NCBI GenBank assembly: GCA_900465915.1
Contig: UBKJ01000011.1
Location: 62,001 to 126,000, forward strand
Source: Hyphomicrobiales bacterium
GTDB taxonomy: Bacteria; Pseudomonadota; Alphaproteobacteria; Rhizobiales; Rhizobiaceae
Direction: 5' to 3'
DNA: 64,000 bases
Shown here: piece by piece, positions 47,236 to 55,100 of the stretch
Position numbering within the stretch: position 1 is the stretch's first letter
Layout of the letters: each line of letters opens with the position of its first letter
Notes under the pieces: generated by a model
What the model was told of the DNA's origin: nothing
Database searches by the model: none
What the model saw: the letters and a program-made list of their open reading frames with translations, nothing else
Translations under genes and position numbers: made by a program

Positions 47236-47580
47236 ATGGACATTCGCCAGATAGACGACGCCTATTCGGTATCGCCCCAGATCGAGGCCGACGACGTGCG
47301 CGACATCGCCGCCGCGGGCTTCCGCACCATCATCTGCAACCGGCCCGACGGCGAAGGCGGGGCCGAGCAGCCCGATTTCGCCGACATCGCCAAGGTGGCG
47401 GAAAAGGCCGGACTCGCGGCCTATTACATTCCCGTCGTCGGCGGCATGCTGACCCAGGACGACGTCGACGCCATGGCGGCGGCGCTGGACGAGGCGGAGA
47501 CGCCGGTGCTGGCCTATTGCCGCTCCGGCGCGCGTTCTACGAATATTTACGGGATCGTCCGCCAGCAAAAGCGCGGATGA
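47236..47580 (+). CDS. TIGR01244-type phosphatase/sulfurtransferase-like protein
   Basis: A 114-residue protein with a cysteine-phosphatase-like loop YCRSGARSTNIYG (C-x5-R) near the C-terminus and the N-terminal pattern VSPQIEADDVRDIAAAGFRT IICNRPDGE (written with a break) of the TIGR01244/DUF442 family, related to the N-terminal domain of Blh/BigR-linked enzymes. Start ATG 47236 follows GTGAGGAAGAA. It diverges from fdhD over about 120 bp. Proposed roles in the family involve sulfide or persulfide handling; here the role is not proven. Confidence 0.85.
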   Translation: MDIRQIDDAYSVSPQIEADDVRDIAAAGFRTIICNRPDGEGGAEQPDFADIAKVAEKAGLAAYYIPVVGGMLTQDDVDAMAAALDEAETPVLAYCRSGARSTNIYGIVRQQKRG

Positions 47581-47649
47581 AGAAGGAGCGCAGGCTGTAG
47601 GGACGGCGAAGCCGCCCGAGCGGCTCCGCGACCTTGGCGAACATCGCGC

Positions 47650-48012
47650 TCACCGGCCCGACAGGCGCGGGCCGGCGGGGCGGGCGCGGCGGCCGTGCAT
47701 GGCGTGGGCGTTGTACTGGCGGTAATAGCCGACGCCGGTGCGCGCCACGGTGGCGACCACGCCGGCGGCGATCAGCATCCAGCCCAAGGCCTGCGACCAG
47801 TTGAAGGCGTCGACGCCGCCGCTCAGCGCCACCACCGCCACGCCGCCCCACAGGAGGGCCGCCGTGCGGCGCCAGAACACCGGGTTCAATTCGTCGAAGA
47901 CCGCCTTCCACAGCGAAAGCACCAGGCACGCGAAAAACAGGGCCGCGGCCAGCCCGATATTCAGAAGTTCAACCGGAAGCCATTCCTGGGTCGTCAGCAT
48001 CGTCGTCACCAT
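47650..48012 (-). CDS. Hypothetical membrane protein
   Basis: A 120-residue protein with three hydrophobic helices (about residues 16-36, 49-64 and 72-90) and an Arg-rich tail ending RRARPAGPRLSGR. ATG 48012 has AAGGTG eight bases upstream. I recognise no family. It converges with the TIGR01244-type gene; upstream lies a 440-bp gap. Codon use is like that of its neighbours. Confidence 0.65.
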   Translation of the reverse strand: MVTTMLTTQEWLPVELLNIGLAAALFFACLVLSLWKAVFDELNPVFWRRTAALLWGGVAVVALSGGVDAFNWSQALGWMLIAAGVVATVARTGVGYYRQYNAHAMHGRRARPAGPRLSGR

Positions 48013-48451
48013 CCCTAAAACACCTTGGCCGGAAAAGCCCTCGGCGCATCCTCCCCGGCCGCCTTTCGGGCGCCGGAGCTCCATGCCGCCATTGAGCTTT
48101 TCGTTTGTGGCCGCAGCGTGGTGAATGCACGAAAGCCGGCCGCGAATACAATCACTAATTATTGCGTTCACGGGAAATATCGTGTTGAAAACATTGACTT
48201 TCTCGACCCGGAAGCAGGCAGGCCGAGCGGTCGCGATCCCCTTGATCCGGCTGGCGAATCCGCCCTTTCCGGCGCGGCGCGCGGGAAGCGGTTTCGGAGC
48301 GCAAATCTCGCGGCCGGTAACGGCGCCGTAACAAAACGGCATCGAAAAGCGGGCTTGCGGCAGGGTCATAAAAGACCGCGCTTTCCTGTTGATCGGCAAG
48401 AAAAATAGCGCCATGGTCGCGCCCGCATGAAACTGGCGAGGGAGCGGCGGA
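48013..48451. other. Gene-free gap between divergent genes
   Basis: About 440 bp between the hypothetical membrane protein and the DAO-family oxidase. The middle is less GC-rich than its surroundings (for example AATCACTAATTATTGCG and ATATCGTGTTGAAAACATTG), suggesting promoters in both directions. Short frames in it lack ribosome-binding sites and family resemblance. I see no tRNA or clear hairpin terminator here. Confidence 0.6.
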
Positions 48452-49780
48452 ATGGGACCCGTGACGGACAAGGTGGCGACGGCCGAGCGGCCGCCGGAGC
48501 GGACGACGGTGGCCATCGTCGGCGGCGGCGTCATCGGCGTGGCGACGGCGCTTTTCCTGGCCGAGCGCGGCGTGCCCGTGGCGCTGTTCGAGAAGGGCGA
48601 GATCGCCGGCGAGCAGTCGAGCCGCAACTGGGGCTGGTGCCGGCGCACCGGCCGCGACAGCCGCGAAATCCCGCTGATCATGGAGAGCATGCGGCTCTGG
48701 GAAGGCATGAACGCGCGCGTCGGGGCCGAGACGGGCTTTCGCGTCACCGGCATCGCCTACGCCGCCGAGAAGCCGGAGGAGCTGGCGCGCTACGGCGAGT
48801 GGATCGCCATGGCGCGCGAATATGGTGTGGAATCTGAATTGCTGGATTCGAGACGCGCCGAAGCGCTGGCGCCGGGCGTCACCCGCAAGCTGGCCGGCGC
48901 GCTGTTCACGCCCGGCGACGGCCGCGCCGAGCCGCAGAAGGCCGCGCCGGCCATGGCGCGCAAGGCGCAGGCCGACGGCGCGGTCATCCTGCAGAACTGC
49001 GCCGTGCGCGGCATAGAGACCACCAATGGCCGCGTCAGCGCCGTGCTGACCGAAAAGGGCCGCGTCGCCTGCGAGGCGGTGGTGGTGGCGGGCGGCGCCT
49101 GGTCGCGGCTGATCCTGTCGGGCTTCGACGCCTATCTGCCGCAGCTCAAGGTGCGCTCGTCGGTGTTCCGCACCACGCCGATCGAGACCGAGGTCAGCGC
49201 GGCCATCGCCTTTTCCGACTTCGCGCTGCGCAAGCGGCTCGACGGCGGCTATACGGTGGCGAGCCTCAGCGAATCCATCGCCGACATCACGCCCGACAGT
49301 TTCCGCTTCTTCCGCGCCTTCCTGCCGACGCTGGCGACGGAATGGCGCTCGCTGAAATTCCGCTTCGGCCGGCGCTTCGCCGAGGAGGCGCTGCAATGGA
49401 GGCTGCGGCCCGCCGACCAGCCCTCGGTGTTCGAGGCGGTGCGCATCCTCGATCCCGAGCCGCACCGCCCCACCAACGCGGCGGTGCTGAAGCGGCTCAA
49501 GGCCGCCCTGCCCGCCTTCGCCGATGTCGAGATCGCGCAGGAATGGGCCGGCCAGATCGACACCATGCCCGACGTGGTGCCGGTGATCTCGCCCTTGCCC
49601 GGCGTCGAGGGCCTGATCGTCGCCACCGGCTTCTCCGGCCACGGCTTCGGCATCGGGCCGGGCGCGGGCCGGCTGATCGCCGACATGGCGACGAACGAGA
49701 AGTCGGTGGTCGACCCCTCGCCCTTCCATATCAGGCGCTTCTCCGATGGCTCGAAGCTGCATATCGAGCATTGGGGATAG
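48452..49780 (+). CDS. FAD-dependent DAO family oxidoreductase
   Basis: A 442-residue flavoprotein with the dinucleotide fold TVAIVGGGVIGVATALFLAE, GEIAGEQSSRNWGWCRRTGR (covalent or tight FAD-binding region of this subgroup), VVVAGGAWSRLILSGF and the C-terminal GFSGHGFGIGPGAGRLIAD. It likely oxidises an amine or D-amino acid. ATG 48452 is preceded by GGGAGCGGCGGA. It is related in fold, not in near sequence, to the enzyme at 7756. A short hairpin CCGGGC/GCCCGG lies after the stop. Substrate unknown. Confidence 0.88.
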   Translation: MGPVTDKVATAERPPERTTVAIVGGGVIGVATALFLAERGVPVALFEKGEIAGEQSSRNWGWCRRTGRDSREIPLIMESMRLWEGMNARVGAETGFRVTGIAYAAEKPEELARYGEWIAMAREYGVESELLDSRRAEALAPGVTRKLAGALFTPGDGRAEPQKAAPAMARKAQADGAVILQNCAVRGIETTNGRVSAVLTEKGRVACEAVVVAGGAWSRLILSGFDAYLPQLKVRSSVFRTTPIETEVSAAIAFSDFALRKRLDGGYTVASLSESIADITPDSFRFFRAFLPTLATEWRSLKFRFGRRFAEEALQWRLRPADQPSVFEAVRILDPEPHRPTNAAVLKRLKAALPAFADVEIAQEWAGQIDTMPDVVPVISPLPGVEGLIVATGFSGHGFGIGPGAGRLIADMATNEKSVVDPSPFHIRRFSDGSKLHIEHWG

Positions 49781-49809
49781 GCCGGGCCTGATTTCCCTGC
49801 CCGGACGCC

Positions 49810-50328
49810 TCAGAGGATCACCCCGCAGGCCAGCCGCGCCCCGCCGCCGCCAAGCGGCTTCGGTCGGTCGGAGCCGTTGTCGCCGCCCACATGGATGACG
49901 AGCGCCCGCGCCTCGATCTCGCGCAGGGATTTGAGGCGCGGCGCGACCACGGCGCGGGCGGCGTTTCCGCGCCGGTCGGCGACAAGCGCCGGCAGGTCGC
50001 CGCGATGGCCGGCGCCCTTCGGCCCTAGGTGCCGGCCGGTATGGTCGGGGTCGTAATGGCCGCCGGCGGCCAGCGCCGCGACCGTGACGCCATTCTCCAT
50101 CCCCGGCGCGCAATTGCCGTTCTCATGGATGTGAAAGCCATGCGCGCCGGGGCGCAGGCCGCTGAGCCTGGGCGTGAATTTCAGCCCCGCCGGGGTTTCG
50201 GAGATCGTCACCACGCCGAGCGTCCTGCCATGGCCGGTCGGCAGCGCCTCGCGCATCGTCACCGTGATTTCGTCGGCGAGCGCCGGAAAGGACAAGACGG
50301 ACGCAAGAAAAATATAAATAGACTTCAT
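49810..50328 (-). CDS. sodC: Periplasmic Cu,Zn superoxide dismutase
   Basis: Dismutates superoxide in the periplasm. The 172-residue preprotein has a signal peptide (MKSIYIFLASVLSFPALA). All metal ligands are visible: GFHIHENGNC, AAGGHYDPDH, GRHLGPKG, AGHRGDLP and ALVIHVGGDN, and the disulfide Cys pair NC and ACGVI. ATG 50328 follows AAGGAATATATC. The signal-peptide codons and upstream region are much richer in A and T than the body of the gene. A 9-bp palindrome overlaps its ribosome-binding site. Confidence 0.96.
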   Translation of the reverse strand: MKSIYIFLASVLSFPALADEITVTMREALPTGHGRTLGVVTISETPAGLKFTPRLSGLRPGAHGFHIHENGNCAPGMENGVTVAALAAGGHYDPDHTGRHLGPKGAGHRGDLPALVADRRGNAARAVVAPRLKSLREIEARALVIHVGGDNGSDRPKPLGGGGARLACGVIL

Positions 50329-50337
50329 GATATATTC

Positions 50338-50368
50338 CTTGTTGAATACGAATAAATACTTCAACAAG
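50338..50368 (-). promoter_or_regulatory. Palindrome over the sodC ribosome-binding region
   Basis: CTTGTTGAA (50338-50346) and TTCAACAAG (50360-50368) form a perfect 9-bp inverted repeat with a 13-bp AT-rich spacer, ten bases upstream of the sodC start and touching its Shine-Dalgarno. It could be a repressor site or an mRNA hairpin that masks translation initiation. Confidence 0.5.
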
Positions 50369-50378
50369 TCTATATTTG

Positions 50379-50407
50379 TTCACGGCGCGGCGCAACCGCG
50401 CCGTGAA
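50379..50407 (-). terminator. Terminator hairpin after the multicopper oxidase gene
   Basis: A perfect 12-bp stem TTCACGGCGCGG/CCGCGCCGTGAA with a CGCAA loop, eleven bases past the stop. The minus-strand sequence beyond it is AT-rich (AACAAATATAG) but has no clean T-run. Confidence 0.7.
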
Positions 50408-50417
50408 CGTCTTGGGG

Positions 50418-51923
50418 TCAGACCGTGACGAACTGCGCCATCATGCCCACGTCCTCATGCTCCAGCACGTGGCAGTGGAACATGAAGGGCCGCTCGCGCG
50501 AGGCGGCGCGGTTGAAATGGATCAGCAGTTCCGCCTTGCCGTCGATCAGCGCCGTGTCCTTCCAGCCGGCGCGGTGCGGCGGCGGCGTGCGGCCGTTCAG
50601 CGTCAGGATACGGAACGACGCGCCGTGGATATGGAACGGATGCGGCATTTCCTGCGTCTCCAACGTCCAGATCTCCCACGAGCCGAGCCTGGCCTCGACG
50701 TCGATGCGCTTCATGTCGAAGGGCTCGCCGGCGATGGCCATGCGCACGCCCGATGTCGCCGTGTCGAGCGCCGGGCCGGCCGCCGCCATGCCGCGCCCGT
50801 GATGCATATGGGCGGCGTGCGGGTCGCTCATATGCATCTCCATGTCCATGTGCTTCATGTTCTCCGCCATGCGCTCGTCGAAGACGAAGGCGCGCCGCCG
50901 GACGGCCAGCGATGGCTCGGGCGCGGCGGGACCGTCGAGCGCCTTGGGCAAGGCGCGCACGGCGCCGGGAAGCTTGGCGTCGACCGCGAAGCGCATCAGC
51001 GGCAGGTCGGCGCCGCCGTCGTCCTGGCCGGTCAGGAGGCCGACGCTCCCGCCGCCGGCGGAGAAATCGACCAGCACCTCGTAGCGCTCGCCCGGCGCTA
51101 TGGTCAGCCGCCGCAGCGATTCCGGCGTCGTTATATAGCCGCCGTCGGAGGCGATCACATGCATCGGCCGGCGGTCGGAAAAGCGCAGGTGGAAATTGCG
51201 CGCATTGGCCCCGTTGAGGAGGCGCAGGCGCACGACCGCCGCCGGCACCCGCGCCTCGGGCGCGACGACGCCGTTGACGATCAGCCGGTCGCCGAGGAAG
51301 CCGTGCATCAGGTCCATGCGGTCGGGCCGGTAGACGGCGTCGCCGGTCAGCGCGCGGCGGTCCTGGAGCACGAGCGGCAGGTCGTCGACGCCGTAAGCCT
51401 GCGGCAGGCCGCGCGCGCCGTCCTTGCCGTCGTCGACGATCATCAGCCCGGCCAGGCCCATATGGGTCTGGCGCGCGGTGGCGCCGTGCAGATGCGGGTG
51501 GAACCAGTTGAGCGAGGCCGGCTGGTCCACCGTCACCTCCGGCTCCCAGCGCCCGCCGGGCGCGATCACGTTGTGCGGCCCGCCGTCGAGGTCGGAGGGG
51601 ACGAACAGCCCGTGCCAGTGCAGGGTCGTCTCCTCCTCCATGCGGTTGGCGACCGAGAGCGTGACGCTCCGGCCGGTCGCAAGCCGCACGGTCGGGCCGA
51701 GATAGGCCCCGTTGACGCCGGCCGAGGCGGCGTCGCCGCCGGGCGCGAAGGCGTGCCGTCCCTTGGCGACCTCCAGCGGGATGCGGCCCGCGGCGTCGGG
51801 TTCGAGCAGGGGTGGAATCGGCAGGGCGGTCCTGGCCTTGCGGGCGAAGGCCGCGAGCGGATGCAGCGCGAACGCCGCGCCTGCGCCGAGCGCAAGCAGA
51901 TGGCGACGGGTGATGTCGGTCAT
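50418..51923 (-). CDS. Periplasmic multicopper oxidase (CueO-like)
   Basis: Oxidises Cu(I) to protect the periplasm. The 501-residue precursor has a twin-arginine signal (TRRHLLALGAGAAFAL). Copper ligands are in LHWHGLFVP, WFHPHLHG, HPFHIHGASF and HCHVLEHEDVGMM. A Met/His-rich stretch KHMDMEMHMSDPHAAHMHHG (about residues 350-375) is like the Met-rich segment of CueO. ATG 51923 follows TGGAGAAACCTC. It follows the His-rich gene at 51974 by 50 bp, likely as an operon for copper tolerance. Confidence 0.93.
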   Translation of the reverse strand: MTDITRRHLLALGAGAAFALHPLAAFARKARTALPIPPLLEPDAAGRIPLEVAKGRHAFAPGGDAASAGVNGAYLGPTVRLATGRSVTLSVANRMEEETTLHWHGLFVPSDLDGGPHNVIAPGGRWEPEVTVDQPASLNWFHPHLHGATARQTHMGLAGLMIVDDGKDGARGLPQAYGVDDLPLVLQDRRALTGDAVYRPDRMDLMHGFLGDRLIVNGVVAPEARVPAAVVRLRLLNGANARNFHLRFSDRRPMHVIASDGGYITTPESLRRLTIAPGERYEVLVDFSAGGGSVGLLTGQDDGGADLPLMRFAVDAKLPGAVRALPKALDGPAAPEPSLAVRRRAFVFDERMAENMKHMDMEMHMSDPHAAHMHHGRGMAAAGPALDTATSGVRMAIAGEPFDMKRIDVEARLGSWEIWTLETQEMPHPFHIHGASFRILTLNGRTPPPHRAGWKDTALIDGKAELLIHFNRAASRERPFMFHCHVLEHEDVGMMAQFVTV

Positions 51924-51973
51924 GAGGTTTCTCCAGACGAGAGGGATCGGCCGCCGGAAGGCGGCGACGAGGC

Positions 51974-52324
51974 TCAGGCCGGGAGGGCTATGGGCGGCCG
52001 CAGCTCGCCGGGCGGCGCGGTGGGGTCGAGCGCCGGCGCGGCCACGGGCGGGCCGAAGCCGTTCGCCGGCGGCGCGAAGTGGAGATCGGCCGCGAAAAGC
52101 GCGAGACAGCCGCAGGAGGCCATCACGCAGGCGGCTTGCGCCTTGTCGTGATGCGCATGGCCGTGATGCGCGTCCTGCGTCGCCATGGCCATGGCGGCGT
52201 GGCCGCCGGGCGGCGTCGCGTAGCAGATTTGCGAGGCGGCGAGGAACAGCAGCGCCACCGCCGCGGCCAGCCAGCGGCGGCGCGGTCCGGCGAATGCGTG
52301 CAGGGCTGTTTTCCATCGCGACAT
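51974..52324 (-). CDS. His-rich exported protein upstream of the copper oxidase
   Basis: A 116-residue protein with a hydrophobic N-terminal segment (about residues 18-33, LAAAVALLFLAASQICYA) acting as signal or anchor, then a His-rich stretch QDAHHGHAHHDKAQAACVMA SCGC (written with a break), and a Pro-rich tail. The His and Cys pattern and position directly before the CueO-like gene suggest copper handling, comparable to DUF2946-like proteins of copper loci. Assignment to that family is tentative. The start ATG 52324 has only a weak ribosome-binding site (TTGGGGCC). Confidence 0.7.
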   Translation of the reverse strand: MSRWKTALHAFAGPRRRWLAAAVALLFLAASQICYATPPGGHAAMAMATQDAHHGHAHHDKAQAACVMASCGCLALFAADLHFAPPANGFGPPVAAPALDPTAPPGELRPPIALPA

Positions 52325-52464
52325 GGCCCCAAGTGTATCCGCCGGCCGCCGTCAGGAAAAGCATGAAAGGCCGAAATCCTCCTTTTCCGCTTGCGGTATC
52401 GTTCCGCGAGGTTCTAAAGCTGTCTTCCCACACCGCCCCGGCGGCCCCACAATGGATCAAGCAA

Positions 52465-53742
52465 ATGACTGTCGCTCAAACGGCCGTCCCCCGGACGAAC
52501 TCCGTTCGTCGTGTCCTGACCGCAAGCATGATCGGCACGACGATTGAATTTTTCGATTTCTATATTTACGCCACCGCCGCGGTGATCGTGTTCCCGCAGC
52601 TTTTCTTTCCTTCGAGCGACAGCAATTCGGCGCTGCTGCAATCCTTCGCCACCTTCGCCATCGCCTTTTTCGCGCGGCCGATCGGGGCGGCGATCTTCGG
52701 CCATTTCGGCGACCGCATCGGGCGCAAGGCGACGCTGGTGGCGGCGCTGATGACCATGGGCCTGTCCACCGTCGCCATCGGCTTCCTGCCCACCTACGGC
52801 TCCATCGGCGTGGCGGCGCCGATGCTGCTGGCGCTGTGCCGGCTGGGACAGGGCATCGGGCTCGGCGGCGAATGGGGCGGCGCGGTGCTGCTCGCCACCG
52901 AGAACGCGCCCGAGGGCAAGCGCACCTGGTACGCCATGTTCCCGCAGCTCGGCGCGCCGGTGGGCTTCATCCTCGCCACGGGCGTCTTCCTGCTGCTCGC
53001 CGAGACCATGACCGAGGCGCAGTTCTTCGCTGTCGGCTGGCGCATTCCCTTCGTCGCAAGCGCCGTGCTGGTGATCGTCGGCCTGTTCATCCGGCTCAAG
53101 ATCGCCGAGACGCCGGAGTTCCAGAAGGCGATGGACAAGGCCGAGCGCGTCTCGGTGCCGGTGGCGACTTTGTTCAAAAGCCACAAGACCGACCTGTTCC
53201 TCGGCACCATCGGCGGCATGGCCACCTTCGCCATCTTCTACCTGATGACGGTGTTCTCGCTCGGCTGGGGCACCAAGACGCTCGGCTACAGCCGCGAGCA
53301 GTTCCTGCTTCTGCAGATGATCGGCGTGGTGTTCTTCGGCCTCACCATCCCGGTGGCGGCGGTGCTGTCCGACCGCATCGGCGTGCGCAAGGTCATGGTG
53401 ACGGTGACGCTGATGATCGCCGCCTACGGCTTCGTCATGGCGCCGCTGTTCTATGCCGGCACGGCGGGCGTGCTGGGCTTCCTCGTGCTCGGCTTCGCGC
53501 TGATGGGACTGACCTACGGCCCCATCGGCGCGGTGCTGGCCGCGCCCTTCCCCACCGCCGTGCGCTATACGGGCGCGTCGCTGGCCTTCAACCTGGCCGG
53601 CATCCTCGGCGCGTCGCTGGCCCCGATGATCGCGCAATATCTGGCCGCCACCTACGGCTTCGCCTATGTCGGCTATTACATGGCGGGCGCGGCCATCGTG
53701 TCGCTGATCGGCCTCGCCTTCATCGGGCTGAAGGACCACTAA
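52465..53742 (+). CDS. MHS family MFS transporter
   Basis: A 425-residue metabolite:H+ symporter with twelve helices, of the ProP/KgtP-like MHS family. Signatures: GTTIEFFDFYIYATAAVIVF, PIGAAIFGHFGDRIGRKATL, RLGQGIGLGGEWGGAVLLAT and FPQLGAPVGFILATGVF. ATG 52465 is used; the long upstream frame is antisense shadow of the copper genes. Substrate could be a dicarboxylate, betaine or similar solute. A bidirectional terminator follows. Confidence 0.92.
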   Translation: MTVAQTAVPRTNSVRRVLTASMIGTTIEFFDFYIYATAAVIVFPQLFFPSSDSNSALLQSFATFAIAFFARPIGAAIFGHFGDRIGRKATLVAALMTMGLSTVAIGFLPTYGSIGVAAPMLLALCRLGQGIGLGGEWGGAVLLATENAPEGKRTWYAMFPQLGAPVGFILATGVFLLLAETMTEAQFFAVGWRIPFVASAVLVIVGLFIRLKIAETPEFQKAMDKAERVSVPVATLFKSHKTDLFLGTIGGMATFAIFYLMTVFSLGWGTKTLGYSREQFLLLQMIGVVFFGLTIPVAAVLSDRIGVRKVMVTVTLMIAAYGFVMAPLFYAGTAGVLGFLVLGFALMGLTYGPIGAVLAAPFPTAVRYTGASLAFNLAGILGASLAPMIAQYLAATYGFAYVGYYMAGAAIVSLIGLAFIGLKDH

Positions 53743-53745
53743 AGA

Positions 53746-53779
53746 AAAAGCCCGCGCGGATCGCTCCGCGCGGGCTTTT
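53746..53779. terminator. Bidirectional intrinsic terminator
   Basis: A perfect 15-bp stem AAAAGCCCGCGCGGA/TCCGCGCGGGCTTTT with loop TCGC ends in T-runs on both strands, between the convergent MFS and ahpD genes. Confidence 0.95.
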
Positions 53780-53800
53780 AATCCTTTATGCGCCGGACGC

Positions 53801-54325
53801 TTACGCGTCCGCCGCCTCCAGCGCGATGGCCGCCGACTGGATGATGGAGGCGAAGCGCGCCGCCGCCTGGATGACTTCGGTGGTCACGCCGGCCTTGCGC
53901 AGCACGTCCTCATGCGCGTCGATGCACATGCCGCAGCCGTTGATGGCCGAGACCGCCAGCGACCACAGCTCGAAATCGAGCTTGTCGACGCCCGGATTGC
54001 CGATCACGTTCATGCGCAGCCGCGCCGGCATGGTGCGGTAGTCCTTGTTCGACGCCAGATGCACGAAGCGGTAATAGACGTTGTTCATGCCCATGATCGC
54101 GGCGGCGGACTTCGCGGCCTGCACGGCGGCGGCGTCGATGTTGGCGGCGGCTTCCGCCGTCAGCGCCTTGCGCACATCGGCGTTGCGCGAGGCGATGCCG
54201 CAGGCCACGAACAGGCCGTATTTCTGCTGCGGCGTCAGCGTCTCGTCGCTGGCCATCGAGGACAGGTTGAGGCGCACGTCCTTGGCGAAATCCGGGATTT
54301 TCGATTTCAGGTCTTCGATCGACAT
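53801..54325 (-). CDS. ahpD: Alkyl hydroperoxidase AhpD
   Basis: Thiol reductase that recycles AhpC through lipoamide-type electron transfer. The 174 residues are typical. The active site is [11 protein letters not shown] (CxxC with its Glu and His), preceded by WSLAVSAI. The N-terminus [20 protein letters not shown] is the family's. ATG 54325 follows CAAGGAACCTGACC. It is second in the ahpC-ahpD operon, 67 bp after ahpC with a T-tailed hairpin between. Confidence 0.97.
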   Translation of the reverse strand: MSIEDLKSKIPDFAKDVRLNLSSMASDETLTPQQKYGLFVACGIASRNADVRKALTAEAAANIDAAAVQAAKSAAAIMGMNNVYYRFVHLASNKDYRTMPARLRMNVIGNPGVDKLDFELWSLAVSAINGCGMCIDAHEDVLRKAGVTTEVIQAAARFASIIQSAAIALEAADA

Positions 54326-54349
54326 GGTCAGGTTCCTTGCAATAAAGAA

Positions 54350-54371
54350 AAGGCGGGCCGAAACCCGCCTT
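54350..54371 (-). terminator. Attenuator-like terminator between ahpC and ahpD
   Basis: An 8-bp stem AAGGCGGG/CCCGCCTT with a six-base loop, followed on the minus strand by TTCTTTATT. It should end part of the ahpC transcripts and leave AhpD at a lower level than AhpC. Confidence 0.75.
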
Positions 54372-54392
54372 CCGTTCTTCTCGATGCGCCGA

Positions 54393-54947
54393 TCAGGCGG
54401 CCTTCAGCGTCTCGCCGCCGACTTCACGGTTGCACGGGCACAGCTCGTCGGTCTGCAGCGCGTCGAGCACGCGCAGCGTGTCCTTGGGCGCGCGGCCGAC
54501 ATTGAGGTTGGTCGCGTAGACGTGCTGGATGACGTTGTCCGGGTCGACCACGAAGGTGTAGCGATAGGCGACGCCGTCCGGCGAACGCACGCCGAGGCCG
54601 TCGACCAGCGAGCCGTTGGTGTCGGCGAAGGACCAGATCGGCAGCCGGTCGAGGTCCTTGTGGTCGCGGCGCCAGGCCAGCTTCACGAATTCGTTGTCGG
54701 TCGAGCCGCCGAGCACCACGGCGTCACGGTCGTCGAAATCCGCGGCCAGACGGGCGAATTCGGCGATCTCGGTCGGGCAGACGAAGGTGAAGTCCTTGGG
54801 ATAGAAGAAGATGATCTTCCACTTGCCCGGAAAACTCTGCTCGGTCACCGCCTCGAAAGCCGAGACGCCGTTTTCCTCGTGATGGTTGAAACCGGGCTTC
54901 ACGCCGGTCACGTTGAAAGAAGGAAGCTTGTCGCCAATGCCGAGCAT
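54393..54947 (-). CDS. ahpC: Peroxiredoxin AhpC
   Basis: Reduces hydrogen peroxide and organic hydroperoxides. The 184 residues carry the peroxidatic Cys in [17 protein letters not shown], the Arg of the active site and the resolving Cys near the C-terminus ([15 protein letters not shown]). ATG 54947 follows CAGGTGAGAC. It belongs to the AhpC type partnered by AhpD and lies beside it, divergent from oxyR. A perfect 10-bp inverted repeat (54977-55006) lies in its leader. Confidence 0.97.
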   Translation of the reverse strand: MLGIGDKLPSFNVTGVKPGFNHHEENGVSAFEAVTEQSFPGKWKIIFFYPKDFTFVCPTEIAEFARLAADFDDRDAVVLGGSTDNEFVKLAWRRDHKDLDRLPIWSFADTNGSLVDGLGVRSPDGVAYRYTFVVDPDNVIQHVYATNLNVGRAPKDTLRVLDALQTDELCPCNREVGGETLKAA

Positions 54948-54976
54948 GTCTCACCTGCCTGTTGATCGAATTTCGT

Positions 54977-55006
54977 TCGGAAAATTCTGAAGTTTTTGAA
55001 TTTTCC
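54977..55006. promoter_or_regulatory. Inverted repeat in the ahpC promoter/leader
   Basis: CGGAAAATTC (54977-54986) and GAATTTTCCG (54997-55006) are perfect complements separated by ten bases, about 30-60 bp upstream of the ahpC start in an AT-rich patch. It may be an operator or a leader hairpin. Confidence 0.5.
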
Positions 55007-55049
55007 GTTTGCGAGTCGGTTATAGCGCCCTTGCCGTCATCGGTCAAAG

Positions 55050-55085
55050 CGATTAAACCGATCCAAAAGATCGATTAAAACGATC
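55050..55085 (+). promoter_or_regulatory. Candidate OxyR operator before oxyR
   Basis: Two direct repeats, CGATTAAACCGATC (55050-55063) and CGATTAAAACGATC (55072-55085), are 22 bp apart, two helical turns, matching how an OxyR tetramer contacts DNA on one face. The second also reads as the palindrome ATCG-N7-CGAT. They abut the first possible oxyR start codon and lie about 100-140 bp from ahpC, suggesting autoregulation and ahpC control. Confidence 0.6.
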
Positions 55086-55100
55086 ATGAAGGCGGCGACC

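Noticed and set aside
48125..48331. A 68-codon frame in the 440-bp gap.
   Set aside because: No ribosome-binding site and no recognisable features; the gap has the AT-rich patches expected of promoters.
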